Assembly (NCBI RefSeq): GCF_030283205.1
Contig: NZ_JASNWF010000033.1
Location: 1-64,000 of the forward strand
From: Actinomadura opuntiae
GTDB taxonomy: Bacteria; Actinomycetota; Actinomycetes; Streptosporangiales; Streptosporangiaceae
Direction: 5' to 3'
DNA length: 64,000 nucleotides
The position numbers were made by a program, and so were the translations under genes. This document shows positions 32,188 through 39,901 of the stretch, in pieces. The notes under the pieces were generated by a model. The model was given only the letters and a program-made list of their open reading frames with translations, was not told the DNA's origin and made no database searches. How positions within the stretch are numbered: the stretch's first letter is position 1; each line of letters opens with the position of its first letter.

Positions 32188-33600
32188 TCAGCCGCGGCCG
32201 GGGGTGCGGGGGTTCTTGGTCTCGGCGCCGTGGGCGAAGCCGCCGGCGTCCTCGGGGGTGCGCTGCGGGGAGGCCTGCGCGGACAGCCGGGGCAGGACGC
32301 GGCGCAGGTCGTCCAGCAGCAGGTCGGCGAGGTCGTGGCTGAAGCCGTTGCGGACGACGACGCGCAGCACGGCGAGGTCCTCGCGGTTCTTCGGGAAGGT
32401 GTAGGCGGGGACGAGCCAGCCGTGCTCGCGCAGGGCGGCGGAGACGTCGAAGACGTTGAACCCGGTGCCGTCGTGCACGCGGAACGCGAAGACGGGGATG
32501 TCGGAGCCGTCGGTGAGCGGCTCGAACGGGCCGAGCTTGGCGACCTCGGCGGCGAGGCGGGTGGCGACGTCGCGGCAGTTCTGCTGGACGCGCCGGTAGC
32601 CCTCGAAGCCGAGCCGCAGGAAGGTGTAGTACTGCGCGACGACCTGCGCGCCGGGGCGGGAGAAGTTCAGCGCGAAGGTCGGCATGTCGCCGCCGAGGTA
32701 GTTGACGTGGAAGACCAGATCGTCGGGGAGCGCGTCCTGGTCGCGCCAGAGAGCCCAGCCGACGCCCGGCATGACCAGGCCGTACTTGTGCCCGGAGGTG
32801 TTGATCGACGCGACGCGCGGCAGCCGGAAGTCCCAGTGCAGGTCGGGATCCAGGAACGGGGCGACCATCGCGCCGGACGCGCCGTCCACGTGCACGGGGA
32901 CGTCCACGCCGGTGCGCTGCTGCAGGTCGTCGAGGGCGGCGCAGACGTCGGCGACCGGCTCGTAGCTGCCGTCGAAGGTGGAGCCGAGGACGGCGACGAC
33001 GCCGATGGTGTTCTCGTCGCACAGCTCGACGGCCTCGCGGGCGCCGAGGTGGTAGCGGTCGCCCTCCATCGGGACGTAGCGGGGCTCGACCTCGAAGTAG
33101 TCGGCGAACTTCTCCCAGCAGATCTGGACGTTGATCCCCATCACGATGTTGGGCCTGCCCGTCAGGCCCTTCTTCTGCCAGCGGCGTTTGAGGGCGAGGC
33201 CGCCGAGCATCGCCGCCTCGCTGGACCCGGTCGTGGAGCAGCCGACGGCGCGGCGCGGGTCGGGCGCGTTCCACAGCCGGGCGAGCATGTGCACGCAGCG
33301 CAGCTCCAGCTCCGCGGTCTGCGGGTACTCGTCCTTGTCGATCATGTTCTTCTCGGCGCACTCGGCCATCAGCCGCAGCGCCTCGGGCTCGGCCCAGGTG
33401 GAGACGAACGTGGCGAGGTTCAGCCGGGCGTTGCCGTCGAGCATCAGCTCGTCGTGCACGATCTGGTAGGCGGTGCCGGGCTCCATCTCGCCGCGCGGCA
33501 GCGCGTACCGGGGCACCTCGACGGGCTCCCGGCTGAAGATCGGGTTGACCTGCAGGTCGCGGTCGCCGCGGCCGTCGTGCCGGGGATGCTTGAGCGCCAT
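32188..33600 (-). CDS. gadB: Glutamate decarboxylase
   Basis: The 470-residue pyridoxal-phosphate enzyme converts glutamate to GABA and CO2. Landmarks are NPIFSREPVEVPRYALPRGE near the start, VGCSTTGSSEAAMLGGLALK (cofactor binding), VHVDGASGAMVAPF, and the lysine motif SINTSGHKYGLVMPGVGWAL. The C-terminal part has PAYTFPKNREDLAVLRVVVR. Residue order and length match bacterial GadA/GadB. The ATG at 33600 is used; an upstream frame adds only poor sequence. No GABA antiporter is adjacent. Confidence 0.94.
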   Translation of the reverse strand: MALKHPRHDGRGDRDLQVNPIFSREPVEVPRYALPRGEMEPGTAYQIVHDELMLDGNARLNLATFVSTWAEPEALRLMAECAEKNMIDKDEYPQTAELELRCVHMLARLWNAPDPRRAVGCSTTGSSEAAMLGGLALKRRWQKKGLTGRPNIVMGINVQICWEKFADYFEVEPRYVPMEGDRYHLGAREAVELCDENTIGVVAVLGSTFDGSYEPVADVCAALDDLQQRTGVDVPVHVDGASGAMVAPFLDPDLHWDFRLPRVASINTSGHKYGLVMPGVGWALWRDQDALPDDLVFHVNYLGGDMPTFALNFSRPGAQVVAQYYTFLRLGFEGYRRVQQNCRDVATRLAAEVAKLGPFEPLTDGSDIPVFAFRVHDGTGFNVFDVSAALREHGWLVPAYTFPKNREDLAVLRVVVRNGFSHDLADLLLDDLRRVLPRLSAQASPQRTPEDAGGFAHGAETKNPRTPGRG

Positions 33601-33685
33601 GGTCGCCGTCCTCTCCGAGCCGTCCCGGGGAGGCGGTACCCGCCCGCCCCGGAGCCACACCGGGGCGGGGGCGGGAGCACCGGCG

Positions 33686-34351
33686 CTAGGAGTTGAGGCC
33701 GTCCTCGAGGATGGCGAAGGCCTGGTCGACCGTCTCCGACAGCGAGCCGAAGGCGCCGCGGTGCCGGCGGGCGACGTCGGCGGCGGACTGGAAGCCGCAG
33801 GTGGCGGCGGCGGCGATCACGTGCGGGCGCAGCTCGGTCGCCGGGTCCAGGCCCATCCGCTCGGCGATGATCTGGGTGAGCAGCTGCTGCTTCTTCTGCG
33901 CGTGCTCCAGGCTGCCCGCCATCAAGGTGGGGCTGTCGCTCATCATGCTGAACATGCACTCGAAGCGCTCGGGGTCGAAGCCGAGCTCGCCGCGCTCGCA
34001 GGCGCGGGCGATCTCCACCACGGTGCGCCGCAGCGCGGTCATGATCGGCTCGTCCGGGGGCCGTTCGGCCAGCGCCGTCATGACGGCGCGGGTCTGCTCC
34101 TCCTGGAAGGTGAGCGCGACGTCCTCTTTCGAGGCGAAGTAGCGGAAGAACGTGCGGGACGAGACGTCCACGGCGTCGGCGATCTCCTCGACGGTGGTCG
34201 CGTCGAACCCCTTCTCGGCGAAGAGGGTGAACGCGGCGTCGACGAGCGCCTCACGGGTGCGCTGCTTCTTGCGTTCGCGCCGGCCCGGGGGCTGGGAACA
34301 GGGACCCGCGGACGCGGCGTCCGGGCGGGCCTCGGGGGCGGTCGCGGTCAT
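33686..34351 (-). CDS. TetR-family transcriptional regulator beside an MFS exporter
   Basis: The 221-residue protein has a clear N-terminal TetR DNA-binding domain (RTREALVDAAFTLFAEKGFD, ATTVEEIADAVDVSSRTFFR, YFASKEDVALTFQEE). The ligand domain is of the MftR/TetR_C type with CERGELGFDPERFECMFSMM. It is divergent from the DHA2 transporter at 34506, and an inverted repeat lies between them. The likely job is ligand-controlled repression of that transporter. The ATG at 34351 is chosen; the frame continues to 34444 without family resemblance. Confidence 0.88.
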   Translation of the reverse strand: MTATAPEARPDAASAGPCSQPPGRRERKKQRTREALVDAAFTLFAEKGFDATTVEEIADAVDVSSRTFFRYFASKEDVALTFQEEQTRAVMTALAERPPDEPIMTALRRTVVEIARACERGELGFDPERFECMFSMMSDSPTLMAGSLEHAQKKQQLLTQIIAERMGLDPATELRPHVIAAAATCGFQSAADVARRHRGAFGSLSETVDQAFAILEDGLNS

Positions 34352-34455
34352 GTGCGAAGTGTAACCACGCGCGGACCCGACGCCAAGTGGCGGCGGAAGA
34401 CTGTTGTCGTGATCTGAATCATGTCCTTCAATGACGCGAGGCATTTGACGACAAG

Positions 34456-34470
34456 TGTCAGAGCATGACA
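34456..34470. promoter_or_regulatory. Candidate TetR operator before the MFS gene
   Basis: TGTCA-GAGCA-TGACA is a 5-5-5 inverted repeat 36 bases upstream of the transporter ATG. TTGACGACAAGTGTCA just before it holds a further TGAC/GTCA pair. The position between the divergent regulator and transporter genes suggests an operator. Confidence 0.5.
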
Positions 34471-34505
34471 GTTTGGAGCCTCAACGTCGCTACGGAGGCT
34501 CGACC

Positions 34506-36128
34506 ATGTCCCAGATCCGAGGCGCCGAGGTGCTCGACCCCGGCGCGTCCCGCCCGTCCCGGCCGCGCGACCAGGCGCGCGGCCGACCCGCCCGCCGCGG
34601 CCACGGCCATCCCTGGCTCACCCTCGTCGCCGTCGCGCTCGGCGTGATGATGGTCGGCCTGGACGCGACCGTCGTCTCCATCGCCAACCCGGCGATCGCC
34701 AAGGACCTCGGCGCGTCCCTGTCCGGCCTGCAGTGGGTCACCAACGCCTACCTGCTGGCCCTCGCCGTCACGCTGATCCCGGCCGGCAAGATCGCCGACC
34801 GGTTCGGCCGCAAGCGCACCTTCCTCGCCGGGGTCATCGGCTTCGGCGTCGCCTCATTGGCGATCGGGCTGTCCGGCGGGCTCGGCATGGTGATCTTCTG
34901 GCGGGTCGTGCAGGGCTTCGCGGGGGCGCTGCTGCAGCCCGCGAGCCTGGCGATCCTGCGCAACACCTTCCCCGCCGACAAGCTCAACGCCGCCATCGGC
35001 ATCTGGGGCTCCACCGTCGGCATCTCCATCGCGGGCGGCCCGATCGTCGCCGGCCTGCTGGTGGAGAACGTCAACTGGGAGTCGGTGTTCTTCCTCAACG
35101 CCCCGCTCGGCCTGGTCGCGCTGCTGGTCGGCCTGTGGGTGATCCGCGAGTCCAAGGACGAGGAGGCCGCCGGGTCGTTCGACGTGCCCGGCGTCGCGCT
35201 GCTGACCGGTGCGCTGTTCGCGCTGGTCTGGGGCCTGATCAAGGCCGGCGAGCACGGGTTCGGGCACGCCACCCCGCTGGTGTCGTTCGCCGCGGCCGTC
35301 GTGCTGTTCGCCGCGTTCGTGTGGAACGAGCTGCGCGTCGAGCGGCCACTGCTGCCGCTGTCGCTGTTCCGCTCGGTGTCGCTGTCGGCCGCGACCGGGC
35401 TGATCGTCCTCGGCTTCTTCGGGATGTTCGGGACGATCTTCTTCATCACCCTCTACCTGCAGCAGGTGCACGGCATGAGCCCGGTGGACGCGGGCGTGCG
35501 GATGCTGCCGATGACCGGGATCTTCATCGTCGCCTCGCCGATCGCGGGCGCGCTCACCAACCGGTTCGGGCCGCGGGTGCCGCTCGTGCTCGGCATGGCG
35601 TTCACCGCGGCCGCCATGTTCGGCCTGTCCCGGATCGGGGTGGACGCCCCGTACGTGCAGCTGTGGCCGTGGTTCGTGCTCGTCGGCCTGGCGTTCGGCA
35701 TGGTCATCGTCGCCGGCACCGAGGCGATCGTCGGCAACGCGCCGGCGCACCTGGCGGGCGTCGCGGGCGGCCTCCAGCAGACCGCCTCGCAGCTCGGCGG
35801 CGTCCTCGGCACCTCCGTGCTGGGCGTGCTGCTGTCCACCAAGGTCGGGGACGTGCTGTTCGGCCGGCTCACCGAGTCGGGAGTGCCCGCGGGGGCGGCG
35901 CACCAGCTGTCGGGGACCGGCGGGCTGGTCGCGCAGGGCGTCGCGCCCGTCCCGCCCGGCACGCCGCAGCCCGCCGCGAAGGCCATCACCGACGGCAGCC
36001 ACCTGGCGTTCATGGACGGGTTCCAGACCTCGCTGACGGTCGCCGGCGCGGTCGCCCTGGTCGCGGTCCTCGCCGCGCTGTTCGTCCGGCGGGGCGGCAC
36101 CCCGGTGGACGCCGCCGCCGCGGTCTGA
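34506..36128 (+). CDS. DHA2-family MFS drug/metabolite exporter
   Basis: The 540-residue protein has a 14-segment MFS layout of the DHA2 (EmrB/QacA) type. Motif C-like and motif D1-like parts are LGVMMVGLDATVVSIANPAI and LQWVTNAYLLALAVTLIPAG, and motif A is GKIADRFGRKRTFLAGV. A cytoplasmic basic N-terminus (GRPARRGHGHPW) precedes the first helix. It should export a hydrophobic or cationic compound by proton antiport. ATG 34506 follows ACGGAGGCTCG. The divergent TetR gene probably controls it. Substrate is unknown. Confidence 0.92.
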   Translation: MSQIRGAEVLDPGASRPSRPRDQARGRPARRGHGHPWLTLVAVALGVMMVGLDATVVSIANPAIAKDLGASLSGLQWVTNAYLLALAVTLIPAGKIADRFGRKRTFLAGVIGFGVASLAIGLSGGLGMVIFWRVVQGFAGALLQPASLAILRNTFPADKLNAAIGIWGSTVGISIAGGPIVAGLLVENVNWESVFFLNAPLGLVALLVGLWVIRESKDEEAAGSFDVPGVALLTGALFALVWGLIKAGEHGFGHATPLVSFAAAVVLFAAFVWNELRVERPLLPLSLFRSVSLSAATGLIVLGFFGMFGTIFFITLYLQQVHGMSPVDAGVRMLPMTGIFIVASPIAGALTNRFGPRVPLVLGMAFTAAAMFGLSRIGVDAPYVQLWPWFVLVGLAFGMVIVAGTEAIVGNAPAHLAGVAGGLQQTASQLGGVLGTSVLGVLLSTKVGDVLFGRLTESGVPAGAAHQLSGTGGLVAQGVAPVPPGTPQPAAKAITDGSHLAFMDGFQTSLTVAGAVALVAVLAALFVRRGGTPVDAAAAV

Positions 36129-36134
36129 CGGCCC

Positions 36135-36177
36135 GCGGTGCGCCGTCCCGGCCCGCCGCCGAGGGACGGCGCACCGC
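36135..36177 (+). terminator. Perfect 15-bp hairpin after the MFS gene
   Basis: Left arm 36135-36149 (GCGGTGCGCCGTCCC) pairs perfectly with right arm 36163-36177, with a 13-base loop. It begins six bases after the transporter stop and is the likely transcription terminator; no U-run follows. Confidence 0.8.
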
Positions 36178-36183
36178 GCCCCG

Positions 36184-36258
36184 CGCCGAACCGACCGCTC
36201 GACACCGAACCGACCGCCCGACACCGAACGACCGCCCGGCGCCGAACCGTCCGTCCGG
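36184..36258. repeat. Four tandem copies of a 19-bp repeat
   Basis: Copies at 36184-36202, 36203-36221, 36222-36239 (one base shorter) and 36240-36258 share the core CRCCGAACCGACCGCYCGR with a few changes. The array lies between the terminator of the exporter and the promoter region of the rhomboid-like gene. No coding function is apparent. Confidence 0.75.
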
Positions 36259-36366
36259 GACGCCCGTACCCGGGACCAGGGAGGGGCCTTGGAGAAGCTT
36301 CCGTTTTCCTGTGAGTCTTGGGGGTATCGGGCCTCCGACACTTCTGGAGCACCTAGGCTTGCCGGG

Positions 36367-37086
36367 ATGATGGGCGGGTTTATCAAGCGGTACCCGATGC
36401 CGCTGACGTTCCTGGGCCTGTTCGGCACGATGTGGCTGGTGCAGGTCCTGCTGCTGCCGCCGGGGGCCCGGCGCGCGCTCGTCGCCTGGGCCAGCACCAA
36501 CCTGGCGAACCTCGCGGTCGACCCGGTCGGCACGATGGTCGCCTCGGCGTTCGTCGCCGAGGGCTCGCAGGGCGCGCTGCTGGTCGTCGCGGCGCTCGGG
36601 CTGTTCCCCGTCGTGCGGCGGTTCGGCAACGTGCGGGCGGTCGTGCTGGTCGCGGCCTCGCACGTGCTCGGCACGCTGATCAGCCAGGGCATCGCGTTCG
36701 TGCGGCTGGAGGCCGGCCTGCTGTCGGACTCGGTCCGCACGATCTCCGACGTCGGCCCGTCCTACGTGCTGTGCGCGGCGCTCGTCGCCGCGGTCCTGTA
36801 CGGGCACGGCCGCGTCCGCCGGCTGCTGGCGTTCGGCGCCTGGGCCGCGCTCCTGCCCTTCCTGTTCGCGGGCCTGTCCTCACTCGAGATCGCCGCCGTC
36901 GGGCACCTGGTGGCGATGGTCAGCGGCGCCGTCGTCGGCGGCCTCCTGCTGCTGTTGGAGCGGCGGCGCGCCACCGGCGCCACGCCCGTCGCCGACGCCA
37001 TCGAGGCGGCGGAGAGCAGGGCCGTCCAGGCGGTGCAGGAAGTGCACGACTCCTTCAAGCCCAGCCCGTCCCCTTCCGAGGCCTGA
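36367..37086 (+). CDS. Rhomboid-like membrane protein
   Basis: The 239-residue protein has about six transmembrane segments (starting with MPLTFLGLFGTMWLVQVLLL). It resembles actinobacterial rhomboid-like proteins. The catalytic Ser motif, usually GxSG, reads GPSY with Ser132, and a His (His180) lies in the later helix GHLVAMVSGAVVGG, so the Ser/His pair of rhomboid proteases may be present, although the surrounding motif is unusual. It ends with a charged cytoplasmic tail (AIEAAESRAVQAVQEVHDSF). The second ATG at 36370 is equally possible. Protease activity is not certain. Confidence 0.7.
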   Translation: MMGGFIKRYPMPLTFLGLFGTMWLVQVLLLPPGARRALVAWASTNLANLAVDPVGTMVASAFVAEGSQGALLVVAALGLFPVVRRFGNVRAVVLVAASHVLGTLISQGIAFVRLEAGLLSDSVRTISDVGPSYVLCAALVAAVLYGHGRVRRLLAFGAWAALLPFLFAGLSSLEIAAVGHLVAMVSGAVVGGLLLLLERRRATGATPVADAIEAAESRAVQAVQEVHDSFKPSPSPSEA

Positions 37087-37128
37087 CGGCCCGGCCGCCC
37101 GTCACGTGCCCGGTGGACGCGACGCGCG

Positions 37129-38388
37129 TCAGCCCTGGCCGGGGTCCGGAGCGGGGTTGGACGTGGGGCTCGGCGCCGGGGTGCCGGGGTCGTCGGTCGC
37201 CGGAGGCGTGGACGGCGGCGTCGTGGGCTCGGTCGAACCGTCGTCGGGCGGGGTCGTCGGGTCGGGGTTTCCGGTGTCCGGGGGAGTGGTCGGCGTGTCG
37301 GAGTCGGGCGGCGTGGACGGCGCCGGCTTCTCCGGCTTCGCCGGGCTGCCGGTGCCCGGGTCGGAGCCGCGCGCGGGCGTGGAGTGCTCCGGGGACGTCG
37401 CCGGCGCGGACGTCGCGCCGGGAGTGCCCGGCGCGGTGCCGTAGCCGGGGCTGCCCGGCGCGGGCTGCGGCTGGCCGTCGAACGCGCCGGTCACCGGGTT
37501 CTTGGACGGGTCGGGCTTCCCCCCGGTTGACCGCTCGGAGCCGGTGAGGCCGGCCGGCGGCGGCGTCTCGCCGACCTTGGTCGTCTTGGCGGACGCGGGG
37601 TCGGTGCGTCCGCTGCCCGCCGTGGGGACCAGCGAGGCGGCGTTGCCGCCCTTCGCGGTCGGCCAGGACGTCAGCAGCCCGATGACGGCGGCGGCGGACG
37701 CGGCGACGCCCGCGACGGCGCCGAGGCCCTTGGACCAGACGCCGCGCTTGGCGCGCGACGTGCGGTCGGGCTCGCCGATGACGACGAGCGGGGTCGGGGC
37801 GACGACGCTCGGCAGCGGCCGCGTCGCCTCCTCCTCGCACGCGGCGAGGACCTGCGCCCGCAGCCAGTCCGGCGCGTGCGCCGGGGCGCGCTTGGCGAGC
37901 AGTTGCGGCAGCCGGCCCTTCTCGAACGCGGCGATGAGCTCGAGCTGCGGCTCGGTCGTGCCGCGCATCAGCGTGTCGAGGACGGCGCGCTCCAGCCGGG
38001 TCCGGGCGGCGTTCAGCAACTGGCCGACGGTGTCGGGCGCGAGGCCGAGGACGCGGGCGATCTCGTGGGTCTCCAGCCACTCGCCGGCCCACAGCAGCAG
38101 GACCTCGCGGTGGTCGGCGCGCAGGCCGCCGGCGGCGCGCACCAGCGGGTCGGGGTCGGCGAACAGCAGGCCTCCGGCCGGGGCGGCGAAGGCGCCGCGC
38201 TCGGCGCAGGCCGTCCGGGACAGCGAGTACAGCCAGAGCACGCTGTCGCCGCGCGGCGGCTGGTGGACCGCCGCGGCGAAGGTGTCGCCGACCGCCGCCG
38301 CCGCGAGCTGGTCGCCGACGAGCGACCAGCAGTAGGCGTACAGGCGGGCGGCGTGCGCGTCGTAGAGCGAGCTCAGGTCGCCGCGCAT
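37129..38388 (-). CDS. Sigma-70-like protein with transmembrane anchor and Pro/Thr-rich outer tail
   Basis: The 419-residue protein begins with a sigma-region-2-like segment (LSSLYDAHAARLYAYCWSLV, then AAVGDTFAAAVHQP) and a region-4-like segment at about residues 88-135 (ADHREVLLLWAGEWLETHEI, ARVLGLAPDTVGQLLNAART). A basic stretch (RAKRGVWSK) precedes one membrane helix at about residues 221-242 (GLGAVAGVAASAAAVIGLLT). The remaining 170 residues are very rich in Pro, Thr, Ser, Gly and Asp. The predicted topology is DNA-binding part inside, tail in the cell wall. Region 2.1-2.2 is degenerate, so it may be a membrane-bound regulator and not a working sigma factor. Confidence 0.75.
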   Translation of the reverse strand: MRGDLSSLYDAHAARLYAYCWSLVGDQLAAAAVGDTFAAAVHQPPRGDSVLWLYSLSRTACAERGAFAAPAGGLLFADPDPLVRAAGGLRADHREVLLLWAGEWLETHEIARVLGLAPDTVGQLLNAARTRLERAVLDTLMRGTTEPQLELIAAFEKGRLPQLLAKRAPAHAPDWLRAQVLAACEEEATRPLPSVVAPTPLVVIGEPDRTSRAKRGVWSKGLGAVAGVAASAAAVIGLLTSWPTAKGGNAASLVPTAGSGRTDPASAKTTKVGETPPPAGLTGSERSTGGKPDPSKNPVTGAFDGQPQPAPGSPGYGTAPGTPGATSAPATSPEHSTPARGSDPGTGSPAKPEKPAPSTPPDSDTPTTPPDTGNPDPTTPPDDGSTEPTTPPSTPPATDDPGTPAPSPTSNPAPDPGQG

Positions 38389-38650
38389 ATGACCTCCCGG
38401 TCGTGTCCGCTGCTGGCACCGGCCTGCCCGTATCGGCGCATACCGGTCGGTAGCGGGACTCTAGCGCCTGGGGTCAACCGGTGAGAAGCCGGGGAGTGAA
38501 CATCGTGTCGAATAGTACGGAAAGTAATCGGTTCGGTGGCAGACGGTCATGTTCACCCAGATTTAAGGAAGTTCACGAAAATTCGCGGATTCCTGATCCG
38601 GTTCAGCAGGGAAGGATTCGAACTCGTGATCGAGTTTTTCGGGAGGCCGC
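38389..38650. promoter_or_regulatory. Divergent control region between the sigma-like gene and egtA
   Basis: This 262-base region is noticeably less GC-rich from about 38500 to 38640, as expected for a promoter. It contains CGAAAATTCG (a short palindrome at about 38577-38586) and TTCACCC...GTTCACG-type paired words, but no single operator is certain. No small gene is seen. Confidence 0.4.
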
Positions 38651-39901
38651 GTGCCAGGACTCACTGAGGACGACGTCTACCAGCACATATACGGCGTCTG
38701 CTTCAAGACCGGCCCGCCCGGGACGGTCGGCGCGGAGACCGAGTGGTTCGTCGTCGACGGCCGCGACGCGACCGCGCACGTGCCCGCGCGGCGGGTGCGG
38801 ATGCTCGTCGACGAGGCCGGGCCGCCGCCCGGCGGGAGCACCGTCACCTACGAGCCGGGCGGGCAGCTCGAACTGAGCTCCGCGCCGTACCCGGGGCTCT
38901 CCGCCCTGCATTCGGCGCTCGCCGGGGACATCGCGCATGTGCGGGACGCGCTCGCCCCGGCCGGGCTGGACCTGGTCGGGCACGGCGTCGACCCGGTCCG
39001 CAGGCCCCGCTTCCAGGCCGAGCACCCCCGCTACGGGTGCATGCGCGACTACTTCAGCGCGGGCGGGTTCGCCGACGCGGGCATGGCGATGATGTGCTCG
39101 ACCGCGTCCGTGCAGGTCTGCCTGGACATCGGCGCCGACCGCGCCGACGCGGCCCGCCGCTGGCGGCTGACGCACGCGCTCGGGCCGCTGCTGGTCGCCG
39201 CGTTCGCCAACTCGCCGCTGCACGCCGGCCGCCGCACCGGGCTGCGCTCGTCCCGGCAGGCCATCTGGACCGAGCTGGACCCGTGCCGCACCCTGCCGGT
39301 GCTGCGCGACGGCGCGGACGGCGACCCCGCCGAGGCGTGGACGCGGTACGCGCTGGACGCGCGGGTCATGCTGGTCAAGACCGCGTCCGGCGCCTGGGTG
39401 TCCGACCCCGGCATGTCGTTCCGGGAGTGGGTGGCCAAGGGCGAGCCGGGCGCCCGGGACCTGGACTACCACCTGTCCACGCTGTTCCCGCCGGTCCGGC
39501 CGCGCGGCTGGCTGGAACTGCGGATGATCGACGCGCTGCCGGACCGGTACTGGCCGGTGCCCGTCGCCGTCGCGACCGCGCTGCTGGACGATCCGGCCGC
39601 CTCGCGCGTCGCCGAGGAGGCGGCGGAGCCGGTGGCGCGCCGGTGGGCGGAGGCGGCCCGCGCCGGGCTCGCCGACGCGCCGCTCGCCGCCGCCGCGCGC
39701 ACCTGCTTCACCGCCGCGCTGGACGCGCTGCCCCGGCTGGGCGCGGCCGGGCTCGTCCCGCTGGTGGAGGAGTACGCGCGCCGCTACGTCGAGCGGGGCC
39801 GCACCCCCGCCGACGACGGCCCGGCCCGTCCCGCGCGCGCCGGTTCCGCCGGCGACGCTCCCACCACGATGTCCGAGGAGGACCTGACATGGCACCGCTG
39901 A
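38651..39901 (+). CDS. egtA: Gamma-glutamylcysteine ligase EgtA (ergothioneine biosynthesis)
   Basis: The 416-residue protein belongs to the GCS2 glutamate-cysteine ligase family: GAETEWFVVDGRD (ATP/Mg-binding Glu pair), TYEPGGQLELSSAPYPGL, MMCSTASVQVCLDIGADRA and RPRGWLELRMIDALPDRYW. It makes gamma-glutamylcysteine, the sulfur donor used by EgtB in actinobacterial ergothioneine synthesis. The GTG at 38651 follows GGGAGG. The end overlaps egtB by 13 bases. The C-terminal tail is Ala/Arg/Asp-rich and probably disordered. Confidence 0.92.
   Translation: MPGLTEDDVYQHIYGVCFKTGPPGTVGAETEWFVVDGRDATAHVPARRVRMLVDEAGPPPGGSTVTYEPGGQLELSSAPYPGLSALHSALAGDIAHVRDALAPAGLDLVGHGVDPVRRPRFQAEHPRYGCMRDYFSAGGFADAGMAMMCSTASVQVCLDIGADRADAARRWRLTHALGPLLVAAFANSPLHAGRRTGLRSSRQAIWTELDPCRTLPVLRDGADGDPAEAWTRYALDARVMLVKTASGAWVSDPGMSFREWVAKGEPGARDLDYHLSTLFPPVRPRGWLELRMIDALPDRYWPVPVAVATALLDDPAASRVAEEAAEPVARRWAEAARAGLADAPLAAAARTCFTAALDALPRLGAAGLVPLVEEYARRYVERGRTPADDGPARPARAGSAGDAPTTMSEEDLTWHR

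Noticed and set aside
36184..36258. A CRISPR array
   Set aside because: The 19-bp units are directly adjacent without unique spacers and there are no cas genes.
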